From positions 124,001 to 188,000 of the forward strand of contig NZ_JAVIFU010000008.1 in assembly GCF_031157315.1 (NCBI RefSeq): a stretch of DNA of 64,000 nucleotides, given 5' to 3'. Positions 63,401-64,000 of the stretch are shown piece after piece (within the stretch, counting starts at the first letter, position 1; every line of letters starts with the position of its first letter). The notes under the pieces were generated by a model. That model did no database searches. It saw nothing but the letters and a program-made list of their open reading frames with translations, and had not been told where the DNA came from. A program made the position numbers and the translations under genes. Source of the DNA: Paenibacillus sp. LHD-38. Lineage in GTDB: Bacteria > Bacillota > Bacilli > Paenibacillales > Paenibacillaceae.

Positions 63401-64000
63401 TTCCGTAAACGGCGTGTTCCCTAAATCAAGCGCGGGAGCCTATACGCTGAAAAACGGCGATGTGCTGCGCTGGCAATATACGAAAGATCTAGGTAAAGAT
63501 CTTGGTTCACCGCTTGAGCCGGGCGAATCCGGCGAACAACTGCCTGGCGAGAAGCCAGACCCAGAAGCGACGAAATATACCGATGAAGCTAAGATTGCAA
63601 GCTGGGCGCTAGCTGCCGTAACGAAAGCGACGGAGCTTGGCTTTATGAACGGTACGAGCGTGGAGAATCCGAAATTTGAGCCTAAACGTCAGCTGACTCG
63701 CGCCGAGTTTGCTGCATTAGTCGTCAAATATGCAGGAGAAGAACCGCTGCAGGCTGATTCAGGCTTTAATGATGTAAATAAACAGGCATGGTATTACGGT
63801 TACGTAGCGGCTGCAAAAGAAAAAGGCTTGATGTCAGGCATATCGGGCACATCCTTTGCTCCGAGCGAGTCCATTACTAGACAAGAAATGGCTGCAGTCC
63901 TCGTTAGGCTTAAGGGCTTGACTGACGCGAATGCGCCGCAAGCTGCAATTAAGGACCGCGATGCCGTATCGGCATGGGCTGTTCCTTTTGTAAACGTGGC
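60405..64000 (+). CDS. Transcobalamin-like surface protein: alpha-barrel, three DUF4430 domains, SLH domains (3' end outside window)
   Basis: Frame open from TTG 60405 (AAGGAGAG 8 bases before; GTG 60414 also possible) to the window end, 1198 codons. Signal peptide 1-34 (AILSFVLIFSLFAPQVSKAAD). Residues 35-320 resemble a terpenoid-cyclase/prenyltransferase alpha-barrel (STGAFGSTNKHMWAMLAL, SDGGFAFFGS). DUF4430 domains lie at about 326-436, 527-639 and 922-1029, each with GWMY-V-NG (GGWDGWMYEVNGI twice, ESGWMYSVNGVFP once), separated by related beta linkers (VDLVGDEFSSDA / VTLVGDEFTADA). SLH motifs from 1062 (KFEPKRQLTRAEFAALVV; SFAPSESITRQEMAAVLVRL) attach it to the wall. Barrel plus DUF4430 is the layout of intrinsic factor/transcobalamin, and the cobalamin riboswitch upstream supports B12 capture. 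Confidence 0.9.
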   Translation, partial: MLTVKTFLRKSLLAILSFVLIFSLFAPQVSKAADHTANTALNEMIGKTVDHFKNKNKTLESWWEIVALWGAGENLQDGRWKLPSWKTIEPESTFDGTEYIRYIFSLLAMGEDPAHAWQTNRNLYKELAAQQNPSTGAFGSTNKHMWAMLALDTGAKLGSNVGVWNAAAKQKALDFLLSKQLSDGGFAFFGSTSDSDMTGMGLLALGNYQNDSAVQQSIARIKAFLKTKQLNNEQVMYGANSNSMSAVVSGLTAINEDVLSDPWTANGKSVLDSFVLYQLQDGTFKWNESDIKGNGMATEQALIALTDIQQLKSVWYRFGEIKQPVSVSVNVDGITDSIYAKQAVSVSQIKNPATALDALKTALDQANPKISYKIVDSSFGAYVQGIAGQEAGTLGGWDGWMYEVNGIAPEVGAIAYLLKPNDEVRFYYSRYPAISTSSVIESGDSDPQIEVDLVGDEFSSDAEQASNWAIQTQDSGLTVQSIVKVNDQKIAIHFAGAATNKPITIQTLAGALVSNQSSNTITVRVPVASELQVDGISGSIYAKQQVTIKNTAKPATALDLLKQALDQANPKISYKIVDSSFGAYVTSIHGQAAGSLGGWDGWMYEVNGIAPSVGAAAYELKSADVVRFYYSRWPAISTTAQIANGASNPSVEVTLVGDEFTADAVNSSNWSIQTGNTELQVNAISKDGNKATISFTGTAEGGTITLKALGAALVGNTDSDSIAVVVPRVLSGSTDQTIAINENEKSVLITEAGTSPLTNNVSLTFATAALPTVTAERGNAWLEIPVNTIVTSTWNKELKLPQNLSTTESGLDTKLNTALSSDNKKVAAIAVRIQAGGSEKIEFNQHVTLTLKGQGDKEAGFIDQTGVFTPIKKYSDSSARTDEVYAYSQNGDLIIKTKHFTEFLAYTTSALTIGGGGGGLPIAQTITLSVEKRSLNEGDIVAPYAVTLSEGDTAFTSLKRALEQKGVSLNYTGSGASIYVQAIGGLAEFDKGSESGWMYSVNGVFPKSSAGAYTLKNGDVLRWQYTKDLGKDLGSPLEPGESGEQLPGEKPDPEATKYTDEAKIASWALAAVTKATELGFMNGTSVENPKFEPKRQLTRAEFAALVVKYAGEEPLQADSGFNDVNKQAWYYGYVAAAKEKGLMSGISGTSFAPSESITRQEMAAVLVRLKGLTDANAPQAAIKDRDAVSAWAVPFVNV

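Overview
The window looks like a chromosomal segment of a spore-forming, surface-layer-bearing Firmicute, most likely Paenibacillus or a close relative. Support comes from a tricistronic gerA-type germination operon, SLH domains, many carbohydrate ABC importers of the Lpl/Yes type with lipoprotein binding proteins, a YesM/YesN-type sensor kinase and regulator, strong Shine-Dalgarno sites with frequent TTG/GTG starts, and intrinsic terminators. No rRNA, tRNA, phage or CRISPR was seen.

Layout. 1-4.2 kb: the 3' part of a GH95 fucosidase, a decayed IS1182-type transposase and a frameshifted DinB-like gene. 4.2-7.8 kb: a methyltransferase and a DUF445 pair. 8.0-19.7 kb: a YesN-type regulator, a divergent GH38 mannosidase, a YesM-type kinase, and binding protein, permease, permease, binding protein. 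19.9-23.3 kb: gerA operon. 23.6-25.7 kb: RspA/ManD-like enolase-superfamily protein and an NAD epimerase. 26.0-39.7 kb: a tightly overlapping operon with an ABC ATPase, a 980-residue binding protein with two extra N-terminal modules, two permease pairs, an NHL/Yip1 membrane protein, a DUF5696-type protein and a second binding protein. 39.8-40.7 kb: ruined GH78 rhamnosidase gene. 41.0 kb: MgtC-family protein. 41.9-59.7 kb: a LacI-regulated catabolic cluster (GDPD-like, two PHP proteins, ABC importer, PfkB kinase, half a GH38 enzyme, calcineurin-like phosphoesterase, M17 peptidase, aldo/keto reductase, sugar isomerase, LacI regulator, an amber-interrupted gene, GH4 glycosidase). 60.1 kb to the end: a cobalamin riboswitch and terminator ahead of a secreted SLH protein with transcobalamin-like architecture, running off the window.

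How the parts fit. Most of the window serves sensing, import and breakdown of plant or microbial glycans (fucose, mannose, rhamnose and beta-glucoside chemistry). The 41.9-59.7 kb cluster carries five copies of a palindrome with TGGTA/TACCA arms around a 4-base centre, consistent with local control by its own LacI protein. Several glycan genes are decaying (GH78, GH38 half, amber-interrupted gene), which suggests changing substrate use.

Most unusual elements: (1) a roughly 102-bp two-hairpin repeat, four copies, each placed directly after the T-tract of a different terminator, with a compensatory base change in one copy; (2) the B12-riboswitch-controlled, S-layer-anchored transcobalamin-like protein; (3) the two-importer Yip1/DUF5696 operon; (4) the LacI-controlled cluster combining three unrelated phosphohydrolase folds.
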